A stretch of 64,000 bases of DNA. Source: Treponema sp. J25. GTDB lineage: Bacteria; Spirochaetota; Spirochaetia; Treponematales; Breznakiellaceae. Under the pieces are notes generated by a model that was not told where the DNA came from, searched no databases, and saw only the letters and a program-made list of their open reading frames with translations. Where the stretch lies: assembly GCF_004343725.1 (NCBI RefSeq), contig NZ_PTQW01000014.1, positions 62,001 to 126,000 of the forward strand, in the 5' to 3' direction. This document shows, one piece after another, positions 44,841 to 54,373 of the stretch. The position numbers were made by a program, and so were the translations under genes. The stretch's first letter is position 1. Every line of letters starts with the position of its first letter.

Positions 44841-47177
44841 ATGAAAGACCCTACCACCGTTCTAATAGAAAAGATCCAGGAACTTACTACTTCTCTTTCT
44901 AGCTATGAACAGGGAGATCTTTTAGGCGCCGCGGATATCCAGGATAGAATTGGGCAGCTATGTACGTTTTTAGAGGGAAAGAAATCCCTCGAAAAGCTCC
45001 ATAGTCTTGTGGCCCACATGCGTCCCCTGGCATGGGCCCTGGCACAACCCAGCTATGAAGAAGAAGCCCTCAGATTATTACAAGAACTGGTAGAGGGGCT
45101 TGAGCTTTTTATTACCGGCCGAATCTCAGGAAAATCCTATGGGGAGCGCATTCGTACCCAGGAACCTCTTATTCGTAAATATGAGAAACTATTCCGTACT
45201 ACTCAATCTTCCAGAACAGAAAAAGGCAACGGTCATGTTCCTACGCCAGGGGAAGGAGGGATTCTTAACGGTTTTTCCGAAAAAGCGAGCACAACCCCAG
45301 AAATCGAAAAGACAAACACACCACCGTCAACAGCCCCATCATTCAGGACAGAAGAAAAACCCGTGAGACATGGAGAACCATCCTACCCTACCAATTACTT
45401 TGATGCCATCATCGAAGATCGCAAATTACTTGAACAGTTTCATACTGAAGCCCAGGAACACCTGGAAGAAGCCCAGGCTACGCTGGTGGAATTAGAGTAC
45501 GATGGGACCAACAAAGAACTGTTACACACAATTTTCCGTAATTTTCATACTATTAAGGGATCCAGTGCCTTTTTAGGATTAAAAAACATCGAAGAAACCG
45601 CTCATAGCATCGAAGACCTTTTAGCCATCGTGCGGGATGGGAAACTTATCCTTACAAAGGAACTCATCGACATCATCTTCTTTGGGATGGAACTGCTTAA
45701 AAACCTGTTAGACATCATGGCCGCCCATGAATATCAAAATCGTTCTATGGTCTCATCCTTCAGGATGGTCAATATCTATCCCTACATCAGACTTCTTAAA
45801 AAGATAAAAGAAGAATATCGATACAAAAAAATTGGAGAAATTCTGGAAGAGGAAGGGAAAATTGCGCCTGCCATCCTTAAGGAAATCCTTAAAAAACAGG
45901 AGAGTAGCGAGAAAAAACTAGGCGAAATCATAATAGAAGAACAAGCCGCCCGACCAGAAGATGTAGTGGCGGCCCTTAAAAAACAGAGTGATATTGCAAA
46001 CCGTCTTAAAAGAAGCGCCATCGTTAAAGTTTCCAACGAAAAACTTAATACCCTTATCGATATTGTTGGAGAGCTGGTCATTAACCAGTCGATGCTTAAA
46101 CAGGAATTACGGCAACTCCATCTAACCGAAACGGCAGAACGAAGCATCAGCCAGCTTGAAACCATCACTACCACCATTAAAAACCTGGTTCTTTCCATGG
46201 GAATGGTGCCTATTGCAGAGATCTTTAATAAATTACGGGTTGTTGCCCGTAATACCGCAGAGGAACTGGGGAAAAATGTCTATCTTGAAGTGCGGGGAGA
46301 AGACACCGAACTCGATCGTAATGTCATCGAAACCATCTACGACCCCCTCCTGCATCTGATTCGCAACTCTATCGACCACGGCATCGAAGATGGTAAAACC
46401 CGGGAAGAGCGAGGGAAAAATCGTTTAGGGAAAATTATCCTGTCCGCTGAACACAAGGGAAGCGGTATCGAAATCATCGTTCAGGATGATGGACAGGGTA
46501 TTGATCCTGAGCGGGTACTCCAAAAGGCGGTAGAAAAAGGGATCATTAAAAAAGAAGACACCGCAACACTAAGTGAACGGGACATTTACAACCTGCTATT
46601 CCTTCCAGGGTTTTCCACCGCCGACCAGGTGACCAGTGTATCAGGCCGTGGGGTCGGCCTTGATGTGGTTAAAAAGAATCTGGATAGCATCCATGGCCGG
46701 GTGGAGGTCCACTCTGAAATGGGGAAGGGAACCTGTTTTACCATAAAACTGCCCCTCACGCTGGCAATCATCGAAGGCTTTGTTACCCGGGTGGGAGACA
46801 ATAAGTATGTGTTCCCCTTCTCGTCAATAGAAGAAATCAAGGTGGTACCACCAGAGGAACTGTATCTGAGCGAAAACAAAGAGGAAGCCATGATATTCCA
46901 CCGGGGGATTCATATGCCGGTTATCTTTTCCCATCGGGTATTCCGGGAGCCCCAAAAGAACAGTAAAGAACAGCTTCTCACCCTTATATTCAATTTTGAT
47001 CACTCCCATTACTGCGTGGTAGTAGATGAACTTATCGGCAAACAGGAAATCGTCATAAAAAGTATCAGTCAGAATATTCTTAAGGATTGTCGTTTTTTCT
47101 CAGGCGGAACCATCTTTGGAGATGGAAGTATCGGTTTTGTGGTCGACATGCAGGGTTTTTTGGAAGCCCTAAAATAG
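44841..47177 (+). CDS. cheA: Chemotaxis histidine kinase CheA with a MshEN-like insert
   Basis: 778 residues. Residues 1-190 are an extra helical region and a Ser/Thr/Pro linker. The HPt domain (about 195-300) has the phosphorylated His at about 236 in NFHTIKGSSAF. Where P2 is expected, residues 330-382 form two 24-residue repeats with a 5-residue spacer that resemble MshEN. Then dimerisation (VKVSNEKLNTLIDIVGELV), ATPase (HLIRNSIDHGIED, DDGQGID, GRGVGLDVV) and a CheW-like C-terminus. It phosphorylates CheY and CheB in response to receptors. Followed by cheY 12 nt later. Confidence 0.95.
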   Translation: MKDPTTVLIEKIQELTTSLSSYEQGDLLGAADIQDRIGQLCTFLEGKKSLEKLHSLVAHMRPLAWALAQPSYEEEALRLLQELVEGLELFITGRISGKSYGERIRTQEPLIRKYEKLFRTTQSSRTEKGNGHVPTPGEGGILNGFSEKASTTPEIEKTNTPPSTAPSFRTEEKPVRHGEPSYPTNYFDAIIEDRKLLEQFHTEAQEHLEEAQATLVELEYDGTNKELLHTIFRNFHTIKGSSAFLGLKNIEETAHSIEDLLAIVRDGKLILTKELIDIIFFGMELLKNLLDIMAAHEYQNRSMVSSFRMVNIYPYIRLLKKIKEEYRYKKIGEILEEEGKIAPAILKEILKKQESSEKKLGEIIIEEQAARPEDVVAALKKQSDIANRLKRSAIVKVSNEKLNTLIDIVGELVINQSMLKQELRQLHLTETAERSISQLETITTTIKNLVLSMGMVPIAEIFNKLRVVARNTAEELGKNVYLEVRGEDTELDRNVIETIYDPLLHLIRNSIDHGIEDGKTREERGKNRLGKIILSAEHKGSGIEIIVQDDGQGIDPERVLQKAVEKGIIKKEDTATLSERDIYNLLFLPGFSTADQVTSVSGRGVGLDVVKKNLDSIHGRVEVHSEMGKGTCFTIKLPLTLAIIEGFVTRVGDNKYVFPFSSIEEIKVVPPEELYLSENKEEAMIFHRGIHMPVIFSHRVFREPQKNSKEQLLTLIFNFDHSHYCVVVDELIGKQEIVIKSISQNILKDCRFFSGGTIFGDGSIGFVVDMQGFLEALK

Positions 47178-47189
47178 CAAGGAGGTCCC

Positions 47190-47561
47190 ATGAAAAAGGC
47201 TATTCTTATTGCAGATGATTCAGACGTGATCCGGAGTATTGTAGAACAGACCCTCCGGCTTTATCACTATGAAAACATCATCACCGCCATAGATGGGCAG
47301 GATGCCCTGGAAAAAGCAAAGGCCCACCAGAATGAAATAGCCCTTTTTGTCTTCGATGTAAACATGCCCCGGATGGATGGTATCCAGCTTGTAGAAGAGG
47401 TGCGCAAGTTCGATACCACCACCCCTATCATCATGCTGACCACTGAAACTGACAAGGCCAAGATGATGGCTGCCCGAGAACGGGGCGCTACCGGGTGGAT
47501 TATCAAACCCTTCCAGGGGGACAAATTCATCCGGGTAGTAGAAATGTACGTAAAATCTTAA
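47190..47561 (+). CDS. cheY: Chemotaxis response regulator CheY
   Basis: 123 residues, a single receiver domain. The acidic pair is in LIADDSDVIR (residues about 7-13), the phospho-acceptor Asp in FVFDVNMPRMDG (about 54), the Thr switch in IIMLTTETDK, and the Lys in IIKPF. It would bind the flagellar switch when phosphorylated by CheA. CAAGGAGG precedes the ATG. Sits between cheA and cheW. Confidence 0.95.
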   Translation: MKKAILIADDSDVIRSIVEQTLRLYHYENIITAIDGQDALEKAKAHQNEIALFVFDVNMPRMDGIQLVEEVRKFDTTTPIIMLTTETDKAKMMAARERGATGWIIKPFQGDKFIRVVEMYVKS

Positions 47562-47574
47562 AGGAGCATGCGGT

Positions 47575-48060
47575 ATGGCAGGAACAACCAATAAATATCT
47601 CCTGTTTACCATAGAAAAAGAACGCTATGGTATCCCTATTGGGAAAGTGCAGGAGGTTATTCGGTACACCCCCATCACCCCTCTTCATGAAACAAGCCAG
47701 TTTTTAAAGGGGGTGATCAATCTGCGGGGTCGCATTATCCCCGTAATTGATATGCGTCTAAAATTTAATCTTCCCGAAAAGGCCTACACGGATCGCACCG
47801 TATTTATCATTGTAGAAATTCTGGGCACCCGGGAGGTAAGTCACATTGGTATCGCCGTTGATGCGGTCCAGGAGGTGGTAGATATTCCAGAGGATCTCAT
47901 CAACCGGACGCCTGAGATCGGCTTTAAGTTCAAAAGCAAATATTTGCAGGGAATCGCCCAATTAAATGACCGGATGGTGATGATACTGAATCTGGATGCA
48001 ATTCTTTCTACCGACGAGGTAGTAGAATTGCAACAAAACCTAACCGAGAAGGCTGGATAA
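47575..48060 (+). CDS. cheW: Chemotaxis coupling protein CheW
   Basis: 161 residues. CheW fold linking receptors to Che[53 protein letters not shown] (the conserved NLRGxxxPVxD) and [21 protein letters not shown] precedes the ATG. The receptor gene follows 11 nt later. Confidence 0.95.
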   Translation: MAGTTNKYLLFTIEKERYGIPIGKVQEVIRYTPITPLHETSQFLKGVINLRGRIIPVIDMRLKFNLPEKAYTDRTVFIIVEILGTREVSHIGIAVDAVQEVVDIPEDLINRTPEIGFKFKSKYLQGIAQLNDRMVMILNLDAILSTDEVVELQQNLTEKAG

Positions 48061-48071
48061 GGAGGAAAAGG

Positions 48072-49796
48072 ATGTTTGGGAAACTCAGTTTACGGGTAAA
48101 AATATTATTTGGCTACGGCCTGGTTATACTTATTGCCGCCATCATAGGAAGCATAGGATGGCTTGGCCTGGAAGGATTGGGAAAAGAAATCCATACTATG
48201 GGAGAAATTTCCATTCCTTCTATCGTAAATATAGAAACCATCGTGGTCCGGATGGAACGCATTAAAGTAGCCATTCGCACCCTCTGCTCCCCTTATGCAA
48301 CACAAGAAGATATCCAGCGCCAATTTGACAACATTGAAAAAGCCCGCACCGAATACCGAGCCGCTCTGGCAGAATACGAAAAAGCTTCCAAGACACCGCA
48401 AGAAGAAAATCTTTACCGAGATATGCTACAAAAAATAGAAGCCTCTGCAAAAGAAAACAACGCGATCATCGAAGATGCCAAAAAGTTGTTACAGATGGAT
48501 CAGGGGGCCGCCCGGGACCGGCTTATACAGGACATAAATCAGCGGGCCCTATCGGGGTCTAACCGAGAAGCCTTTGATGCTATGATAACCGCGGCAAATA
48601 AACTTCTTGAATATATAAAGACCTATTATGGGAAAGAACGGGTTAGCCAGAGCATCTCTCTTTCCGAGAGACTCATTCTCATCATTCAAGTAGCTCTAGT
48701 CACTGGCGTACTCCTGGCTATTACCCTTGGCCTTCTTATCACCAACTCCATTAGCCGTCCCATGAACAAGAGTAGCCGGGAACTTACCCTTTCGAGCGAC
48801 AATCTGGAAGGAGCGGCGAACCAGATTGCGTCGGCCAGCCAGGAACTTTCAAGTGGGGCAAGCGAACTGGCAAGTTCCGTGGAAGAAATCACCAGTAGCA
48901 TGGAAGAACTGCAGTCCATCATTGAAAGCAACACCAAGAGCGTAAACGAAGCGGAACTCCTCATGAAAGAAACCGCCAGTGCCGCCGCCGCAAGCAGCAC
49001 CCGCACCGAAGAACTCCTTACCATGATGCAGGAAATCAGCGAAAACAGTCGCAAGGTGGTTAAGATTAACAAGGTTATCGACGACATTGCTTTCCAGACC
49101 TCTATCCTCGCCTTGAACGCGGCGGTAGAGGCCGCCCGGGCCGGTGAGGCGGGTCGGGGTTTCGCGGTGGTGGCAGACCAGGTAAAGGCCCTGGCGCAGA
49201 AAAGCGCCGAAGCCTCCAGCGAAACCAGCGAACTTATCGAAACCGTGGTTTCAAACATTGAAAAAGGAACCCAGCGGACCCAGGAAGTGACCACGGATGT
49301 AAAGAAAGTAAGCGAGGCCGCAAATAAAGTAAACATCCTGCTCGACGAAATTAACCGGGCCTTTAAAGAACAGAGTAAGGGAGCCAGCCAGGTAACCAAG
49401 GCCATTAGCCAGGTAAATACGGTGGTCCAGCAAACCGCCGCTTCCAGCGAAGAAACCGCCTCGGCAGGGGAAGAACTCCTTTCTCAGGTAGAACAATTGC
49501 GGAGTATTGTGGATACCCTGAACCGGATTACCAATGGGAGCAAAAAACAACAAAAGGAGGGGGGTGAAACAGAAGAGCCCCAGGGGAAAAGGGAGAAAAA
49601 ATCCCTATCTCGCATAGGGGCTAACGGGAATACCCAGAGGAACAAATCGGCCCAGAACCTTACAAGAACCATTCACGAAGAACTAGAAAGTGTTCACCAC
49701 GAAGGCCATGGTTCAGGAAATGGAAAGGAAACCGATGAGGTGGAACGGATTAGCCCTGAGAAGGTGATTCCTCTGGAAGATTTTAAGGACTTTTAA
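48072..49796 (+). CDS. Methyl-accepting chemotaxis protein
   Basis: 574 residues. N-terminal membrane helix (about 9-31), a four-helix-bundle periplasmic sensor (about 32-195), second helix (about 199-222), a short HAMP-like link ([14 protein letters not shown]) and a cytoplasmic signalling domain with tip [39 protein letters not shown] (about residues 337-375). The tail is long, Lys/Glu-rich and has no NWETF-type pentapeptide. It probably senses a small ligand or energy state; the ligand is unknown. GGAGG precedes the ATG. It sits between cheW and cheR. Confidence 0.94.
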   Translation: MFGKLSLRVKILFGYGLVILIAAIIGSIGWLGLEGLGKEIHTMGEISIPSIVNIETIVVRMERIKVAIRTLCSPYATQEDIQRQFDNIEKARTEYRAALAEYEKASKTPQEENLYRDMLQKIEASAKENNAIIEDAKKLLQMDQGAARDRLIQDINQRALSGSNREAFDAMITAANKLLEYIKTYYGKERVSQSISLSERLILIIQVALVTGVLLAITLGLLITNSISRPMNKSSRELTLSSDNLEGAANQIASASQELSSGASELASSVEEITSSMEELQSIIESNTKSVNEAELLMKETASAAAASSTRTEELLTMMQEISENSRKVVKINKVIDDIAFQTSILALNAAVEAARAGEAGRGFAVVADQVKALAQKSAEASSETSELIETVVSNIEKGTQRTQEVTTDVKKVSEAANKVNILLDEINRAFKEQSKGASQVTKAISQVNTVVQQTAASSEETASAGEELLSQVEQLRSIVDTLNRITNGSKKQQKEGGETEEPQGKREKKSLSRIGANGNTQRNKSAQNLTRTIHEELESVHHEGHGSGNGKETDEVERISPEKVIPLEDFKDF

Positions 49797-49797
49797 G

Positions 49798-50655
49798 GTG
49801 AACTACCCAGGGCCAGTAGGAAATATGCGTAGATCCTCTGAATTAACGGATGAACTTTTTAAAGGATTCCAGAATTATTTGTATTACCATACGGGAATTA
49901 CTATCCGGGATAACAAGAAGTACCTGGTGGAATATCGGTTGCAACGGTACATCGGGGAAGATAAACCGTACAAGTCTTTCTCTGATTTGTACCGGGCCCT
50001 GGAGCAAAAAAAGGACCCCCAGCTTGAACGGATTGTCATTAATAGTCTTACCACCAATTACACCTATTTTTTTCGAGAAAAAGTGCATTTCCGTTTTCTT
50101 GAGTATTACCTTAAAACCTATGGCTCTGGGCAAAGCTATATCCGGCTGTGGAGTGCCGGCTGTTCTTCAGGAGAAGAAGCCTATAGTATGGCAATTACCT
50201 GTCTTGAAGCAGGGTATGCATATCCAGAAAAGGATATTCGTATTCTTGCTACCGACATATCAGAAAGGGTACTGAAAAAAGCAAAAGAAGCAACCTATCA
50301 CTATTCGAGTTTGCACGGCGAATTATCGGATTCTCAAATTCGTCGCTATTTTCAGTTTAACAAAAAAACAAAGGAATTTTCCGTACAGGATTTTGTTCGT
50401 TCCCTTGTAGTAATACGGGAACTCAACTTGATGGATATCTTCCCCTTCTCCCGGCAATTCGATGTAATCTTTCTTAGAAATGTTCTTATCTATTTTAACG
50501 CTCAGGAGAAAGAACAGATCTTAGAAAAAATGTATGACGTTTTAAAAAACAAGGGGTACCTGGTATTAGGTTTATCAGAAAGTCTTGTTGGATTACACCA
50601 TAATTTTCAGCCCCTTAATTATTCCATTTACCGCAAAGGAGGGAATACCCCATGA
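49798..50655 (+). CDS. cheR: Chemotaxis protein methyltransferase CheR
   Basis: 285 residues from GTG 49798, one base after the mcp stop; ATG 49825 (MRRSSELTDELF), with AGTAGGA upstream, is an alternative start. N-terminal helical domain (FKGFQNYLYYHTGITI), then a SAM methyltransferase: LWSAGCSSGEEAYSMAI (motif I, about residue 117), ILATDISERVLKKAKEA, FDVIFLRNVLIYF and GYLVLGLSES. It methylates receptor glutamates using S-adenosylmethionine. Overlaps cheD by 4 nt. Confidence 0.94.
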   Translation: MNYPGPVGNMRRSSELTDELFKGFQNYLYYHTGITIRDNKKYLVEYRLQRYIGEDKPYKSFSDLYRALEQKKDPQLERIVINSLTTNYTYFFREKVHFRFLEYYLKTYGSGQSYIRLWSAGCSSGEEAYSMAITCLEAGYAYPEKDIRILATDISERVLKKAKEATYHYSSLHGELSDSQIRRYFQFNKKTKEFSVQDFVRSLVVIRELNLMDIFPFSRQFDVIFLRNVLIYFNAQEKEQILEKMYDVLKNKGYLVLGLSESLVGLHHNFQPLNYSIYRKGGNTP

Positions 50656-51197
50656 TAACCTATGCATCCCAGGAAAAAGCGATTTGTTTTAATTTTCAAC
50701 CAGAACGATTGACCGAATATTTTTTGAATCCGGGAGAACTCATATTCACCAAACGACCGGCAATCCTTAAAACGGTCCTCGGATCATGTGTCGCGGTCTG
50801 TCTGTATGACACCGTACATCGATGGGGCGCCATGTGTCACTACCTTTTACCAGTAGCCCCATCGGATATGCACCGAAGCACTAAGTATGGAGATATCGCT
50901 ATTAAGGTTCTGTTGAATCGATTTTTAATAAAGCATGGATCCTGTCGAGAAAATCTTGTTGCCACCATTGTCGGCGGGGCCTTTATCGTTTTTGACGAAC
51001 GGGAAATCTTTTTTATAGGTGATAAAAATGTGGAAATCGCCGAAACTCTTTTAAGAAAAGAAAAGATTCGGATCATTGCCCGCTACACTGGTGGAGAAAG
51101 CGGTAGACGGGTCTTTTTTAATACCCTGAACAACAAGATTGTTGTTCATAATTTGTATGAAATCGATATGGATGATCTTTATAATCCTGATTTTTAA
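50652..51197 (+). CDS. cheD: Chemoreceptor glutamine deamidase CheD
   Basis: 181 residues. LKTVLGSCVAVCLYD contains the catalytic Cys (GSCV), and WGAMCHYLLP the catalytic His region; ARYTGGESGRRVFFNTLNNKIVV is the usual C-terminal motif. It deamidates receptor glutamines to glutamates, and in some bacteria interacts with CheC, which is absent here. The start overlaps the cheR stop (ATGA). Confidence 0.93.
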   Translation: MITYASQEKAICFNFQPERLTEYFLNPGELIFTKRPAILKTVLGSCVAVCLYDTVHRWGAMCHYLLPVAPSDMHRSTKYGDIAIKVLLNRFLIKHGSCRENLVATIVGGAFIVFDEREIFFIGDKNVEIAETLLRKEKIRIIARYTGGESGRRVFFNTLNNKIVVHNLYEIDMDDLYNPDF

Positions 51198-51226
51198 AAT
51201 TTTGGGGAGAGCAAAAAGATACAGTG

Positions 51227-52405
51227 ATGGGGAAAATAAGGGTTCTGATTGTCGATGATTCTGCTATTGTTCGGGATGTGTTATCCCGAGCGATAGAAGG
51301 GGTTCCCGATATGGAACTGGTGGGCACCGCTCCAGATCCCTTCGTGGCCCGGGATAAGATAGTACAGCTTAAACCCGATGTGATTACCCTGGATATCGAA
51401 ATGCCCCGGATGGATGGGCTTACCTTTCTTGAGCGGCTCATGCACTACTTTCCCCTACCCGTTATTATTGTAAGTTCCGTAACAACCCATGATCCGTATG
51501 CGGCAATCAAGGCCCTCCAACTGGGAGCCTTTGATGTGGTCAACAAACCCGGAGGGAGCATTACCATTGAAGAAGTAAAAGAAGAGGTGCTGCAAAAAAT
51601 CCGGGCCGCCTACGAAGAAGGGGAACAGTTTATCAATAAAATACGATCCGTTGTTGCGGGGCCCCTTCAGGATAGGTCCAGGCATCCAGCACCGCCGTAT
51701 TCCTCCTTTCCTCCGCAGGATATTGCACAGATAACCAAACTACCCGGCTCTTCCCCGGTTGCGGGGAAGAGCTCGGGAAGCTCCACCGGTACAGCGGGGA
51801 CACCGAGCCGCTCCCATCTTACCCAGGTTACCACCACCGAAAAACTCATTGCTATTGGGGCCTCCACCGGGGGAACGGTTGCTCTAGAAAGCATATTCCG
51901 GCAACTTCCGGCCCACCTGCCGCCCCTGTTGGTGGTGCAACACATGCCTGCAAACTTTACCCGCCAGTTTGCTCAGCGCCTTAACGAAATCAGCGCCCTC
52001 CAGGTAAAAGAAGCAGAAGATGAGGAGCTTATAGAAGCAGGAACGGCCTACGTCGCCCCCGGGGGCTACCACATGGAGATCCGCCGCAAGGGGGCATCCC
52101 TTTTCATTCACCTAAACCAAAAAGAACGGGTCCACTATCAGCGGCCCGCGGTGGATCCCCTTTTTTATTCGGTGGCCCAGGAGGTGGGGAAAAATGCCCT
52201 GGGAATTCTGCTTACGGGCATGGGACGGGATGGAGCAGCGGGGCTTCTGGCTATGAAAGAATCGGGGGCCCGGACCCTTGCCCAGGACGAGGCCAGTTCC
52301 ATCGTCTGGGGTATGCCTCGGGCTGCGGTAGAGCTAGGGGCGGCCCACAAGGTACTGGATCTTACGGCGATTCCCCCGGAAATTATAGCCTTTAGCGGCT
52401 CGTAA
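51227..52405 (+). CDS. cheB: Chemotaxis methylesterase/response regulator CheB
   Basis: 392 residues from ATG 51227; the GTG three bases earlier is equally possible. Receiver domain with VLIVDDSAIVRDVL and the phospho-acceptor in ITLDIEMPRMDGL (about residue 56), a Ser/Thr/Pro linker, then the esterase domain: IGASTGGTVALE (catalytic Ser), VVQHMPANFTRQF (His), YVAPGGYHMEI and LLTGMGRDGAAGL (Asp). It removes receptor methyl groups when phosphorylated. Last gene of the cluster. Confidence 0.95.
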   Translation: MGKIRVLIVDDSAIVRDVLSRAIEGVPDMELVGTAPDPFVARDKIVQLKPDVITLDIEMPRMDGLTFLERLMHYFPLPVIIVSSVTTHDPYAAIKALQLGAFDVVNKPGGSITIEEVKEEVLQKIRAAYEEGEQFINKIRSVVAGPLQDRSRHPAPPYSSFPPQDIAQITKLPGSSPVAGKSSGSSTGTAGTPSRSHLTQVTTTEKLIAIGASTGGTVALESIFRQLPAHLPPLLVVQHMPANFTRQFAQRLNEISALQVKEAEDEELIEAGTAYVAPGGYHMEIRRKGASLFIHLNQKERVHYQRPAVDPLFYSVAQEVGKNALGILLTGMGRDGAAGLLAMKESGARTLAQDEASSIVWGMPRAAVELGAAHKVLDLTAIPPEIIAFSGS

Positions 52406-52547
52406 AAAGTCGTGACCTTTGTTCAGTCCTTCGGTCGTAGGAGATCCTTTTATAAAGTTACCAGACAACAATTTTTGATATCTCCTTGCAGACCCTTCAA
52501 GCTCCATACTCCAAAGGACCTTTTTTCAAAGGAACCGCTACCAGTAA

Positions 52548-52665
52548 GCCAAGCTCACCTCTTTATTTTGTAAAGAGATGGTTATGGCAGCGGATATCAC
52601 CAAGCCAAGAACCTTTTTATTTTGCGAAAATACAGTCCTAGTAGGTGATACGGTTATAGCAGCGG
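52548..52665 (+). repeat. Two imperfect direct repeats upstream of the SPFH promoter
   Basis: GCCAAGCTCACCTCTTTATT...GGTTATGGCAGCGG (52548-52593) recurs as GCCAAGAACCTTTTTATT...GGTTATAGCAGCGG (52604-52665); the second copy carries about 17 extra bases in its middle. They lie in the 389-nt gap 52406-52794, which holds no gene. Part of the gap is the promoter and operator listed next. Confidence 0.6.
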
Positions 52666-52690
52666 GTGCCCTATACTTCCACTTTTCCCC

Positions 52691-52747
52691 TTGACAAAAT
52701 CAACGGTTGCCTTATTATATATCTTAGTGATATCAAAATGATATCAC
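52691..52747 (+). promoter_or_regulatory. SPFH operon promoter with TGATATCA operator
   Basis: TTGACA (52691-52696) with -10 candidates TATTAT (52713-52718, 16-nt spacer) or TATATA (52716-52721). GTGATATCA (52727-52735) and TGATATCAC (52739-52747) form a perfect dyad around AAA at the expected transcription start; each arm also contains the palindrome TGATATCA. Placement indicates repression by a dimeric regulator, plausibly the ribbon-helix-helix protein at 54019. Confidence 0.7.
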
Positions 52748-52794
52748 ACTACTATCTTAATCAGAATCCCTCATGGGGAAAGAAGGAGGAACCC

Positions 52795-53784
52795 ATGCGT
52801 ACGTCAGGTCAGAACGAGGAACGCCCTGCCCCCTATTGGGCGGGAATGCCCATGCTCATCGGAAACATTACCCTTACCGCAGGCACCGTGGCGCTTTTCA
52901 TTTATGGTTCCATACAGGCCGATAAACAGCTTACTCTACAGGCTATTCTGATGATGAGCCTCGGCGGCCTCTACGGTTTTATCCTGGGGCCCCTGGTGTT
53001 TACGGGGCTTCGGATTCTTAAACCCAACGAAGCCCTCGTTCTTACCCTATTTGGGAAATATTATGGGACCCTTAAAGGTCCGGGCTTTTTCTGGGTTACC
53101 CCCTTTGTGCAAGCCGTGGCCCCCGTCCCTGTAAAACCCTCTACCGCCCAGGTGCCCCTTGAAAAAACTACCCCCGGCCGAGGAGAAGGGGTAAACAAAA
53201 GAATATCCCTTAAGGTCCTTACCCTGGATAACGAAAAACAAAAAATCAACGACGCCCTCGGTAATCCTATCATTATCGGGATTGTGGTGGTCTGGCGGGT
53301 CATAGACACGGCAAAGGCGGTCTTTAACGTGGATAACTACGTAGAGTACCTTTCCATTCAGTGCGATTCGGCCCTGCGGAATATCGTCCGGCTGTATCCC
53401 TATGATTCACCCGATGAGGAGAACGAAAAATCCCTGCGGGGCAGCAGTCAGGAAATCGCAGAGCGCCTTAAAGCGGAAATACAACAAAAGGTAGACATCG
53501 CGGGCCTGGAGATTATCGAAGCCCGGATTACCCACCTTTCCTATGCCCCAGAAATTGCCACGGCGATGCTCCAAAAACAGCAGGCGACCGCGGTGGTTGC
53601 CGCCCGCCAGCTTATTGTGGAAGGGGCGGTGGGCATGGTAGAAATGGCCCTGGAAAAGCTAAGCCAGCGACAAATCATCAACCTGGATGAAGAACGGAAG
53701 GCCGCCATGGTAAGCAACCTCCTGGTAGTGCTCTGTGCCAACCGGGAGGCCCAGCCGGTAGTCAACACGGGAACCCTGTACTAG
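52795..53784 (+). CDS. SPFH/band-7 domain membrane protein
   Basis: 329 residues from ATG 52795, preceded by AAGGAGGA; upstream in-frame sequence is the promoter. Two N-terminal membrane helices (about residues 21-60: MLIGNITLTAGTVALFIYG, LMMSLGGLYGFILGPLVF) and then an SPFH domain: RILKPNEALVLTLFGKYYGTLKGPGFFWVTPF (about 65-95), ISLKVLTLDNEKQKINDALGNPIIIGIVVVWRV, and a C-terminal coiled coil EIIEARITHLSYAPEIATAML. SPFH proteins form membrane-attached oligomeric cages. A ribbon-helix-helix gene follows 234 nt later. Confidence 0.92.
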   Translation: MRTSGQNEERPAPYWAGMPMLIGNITLTAGTVALFIYGSIQADKQLTLQAILMMSLGGLYGFILGPLVFTGLRILKPNEALVLTLFGKYYGTLKGPGFFWVTPFVQAVAPVPVKPSTAQVPLEKTTPGRGEGVNKRISLKVLTLDNEKQKINDALGNPIIIGIVVVWRVIDTAKAVFNVDNYVEYLSIQCDSALRNIVRLYPYDSPDEENEKSLRGSSQEIAERLKAEIQQKVDIAGLEIIEARITHLSYAPEIATAMLQKQQATAVVAARQLIVEGAVGMVEMALEKLSQRQIINLDEERKAAMVSNLLVVLCANREAQPVVNTGTLY

Positions 53785-54018
53785 GGTACCCGGTACGAGG
53801 GGATATTCAAATCATTGGCCAGGCCCCGGGGGAAAGGGACATCAGCCCCCCTGAGGAAGGAGTGCCAGAGATGTGGGCGCGGCGATGGTGATGGGATAGC
53901 ACACCAGGGGGCATGGCCAGGGACATGGTAAAAACACCTGTGCGGCAGTTTCGTTAAAGACAAAACCGGGCTCGCCAGAGAGGCTGAGATACGATTGAAG
54001 CGTAAGAGGCAGGAAGCT

Positions 54019-54249
54019 ATGGCAGAAAAGGACGACAAAAAGAAACAGATTATCCTCCGTATCTCCCCTGCCCTGTGGGAAGAACTGGCCGCCTGGGCAG
54101 AAGACGAGTTTCGTTCTATTAACGGACAAATAGAATATCTTCTTACCGAATGCGTCCGGCAGCGACGGAAAAAGAACTTCCCCCGGCTCCCAGAAAAGGA
54201 TGAAATTTCTCAAGGGGAACAACAAAAGAGCGAAACAGAGGAACCTTAG
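54019..54249 (+). CDS. Ribbon-helix-helix (Arc-type) DNA-binding protein
   Basis: 76 residues from ATG 54019, with AGGCAGGA upstream; a TTG at 53995 is in frame but less likely. Arc/MetJ fold: QIILRISPALWEELAAWAEDEFRSINGQIEYLL shows the N-terminal beta strand (ILRIS) followed by two helices, with SINGQIEYLL typical of Arc-family proteins. The tail is charged and probably disordered. SPFH and Arc-type genes are frequently adjacent in bacteria. The 234-nt gap to the SPFH gene is GC-rich and holds no other gene. Confidence 0.85.
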   Translation: MAEKDDKKKQIILRISPALWEELAAWAEDEFRSINGQIEYLLTECVRQRRKKNFPRLPEKDEISQGEQQKSETEEP

Positions 54250-54373
54250 GAAAAGCCCCCTTCTTTTTTATGAATCCTTTTGATATGGAGGATTTTTATC
54301 AGTATATTCACCTATAGAGGTTTACCCCCGGGCGCCGTATGGGCCCGGTTACACCATCATGCAAGGAGCATGT

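Noticed and set aside
48686-49405. 239-codon minus-strand frame inside the chemoreceptor gene
   Set aside because: Ser/Ala/Leu-rich mirror of the repetitive signalling domain; no start signal.
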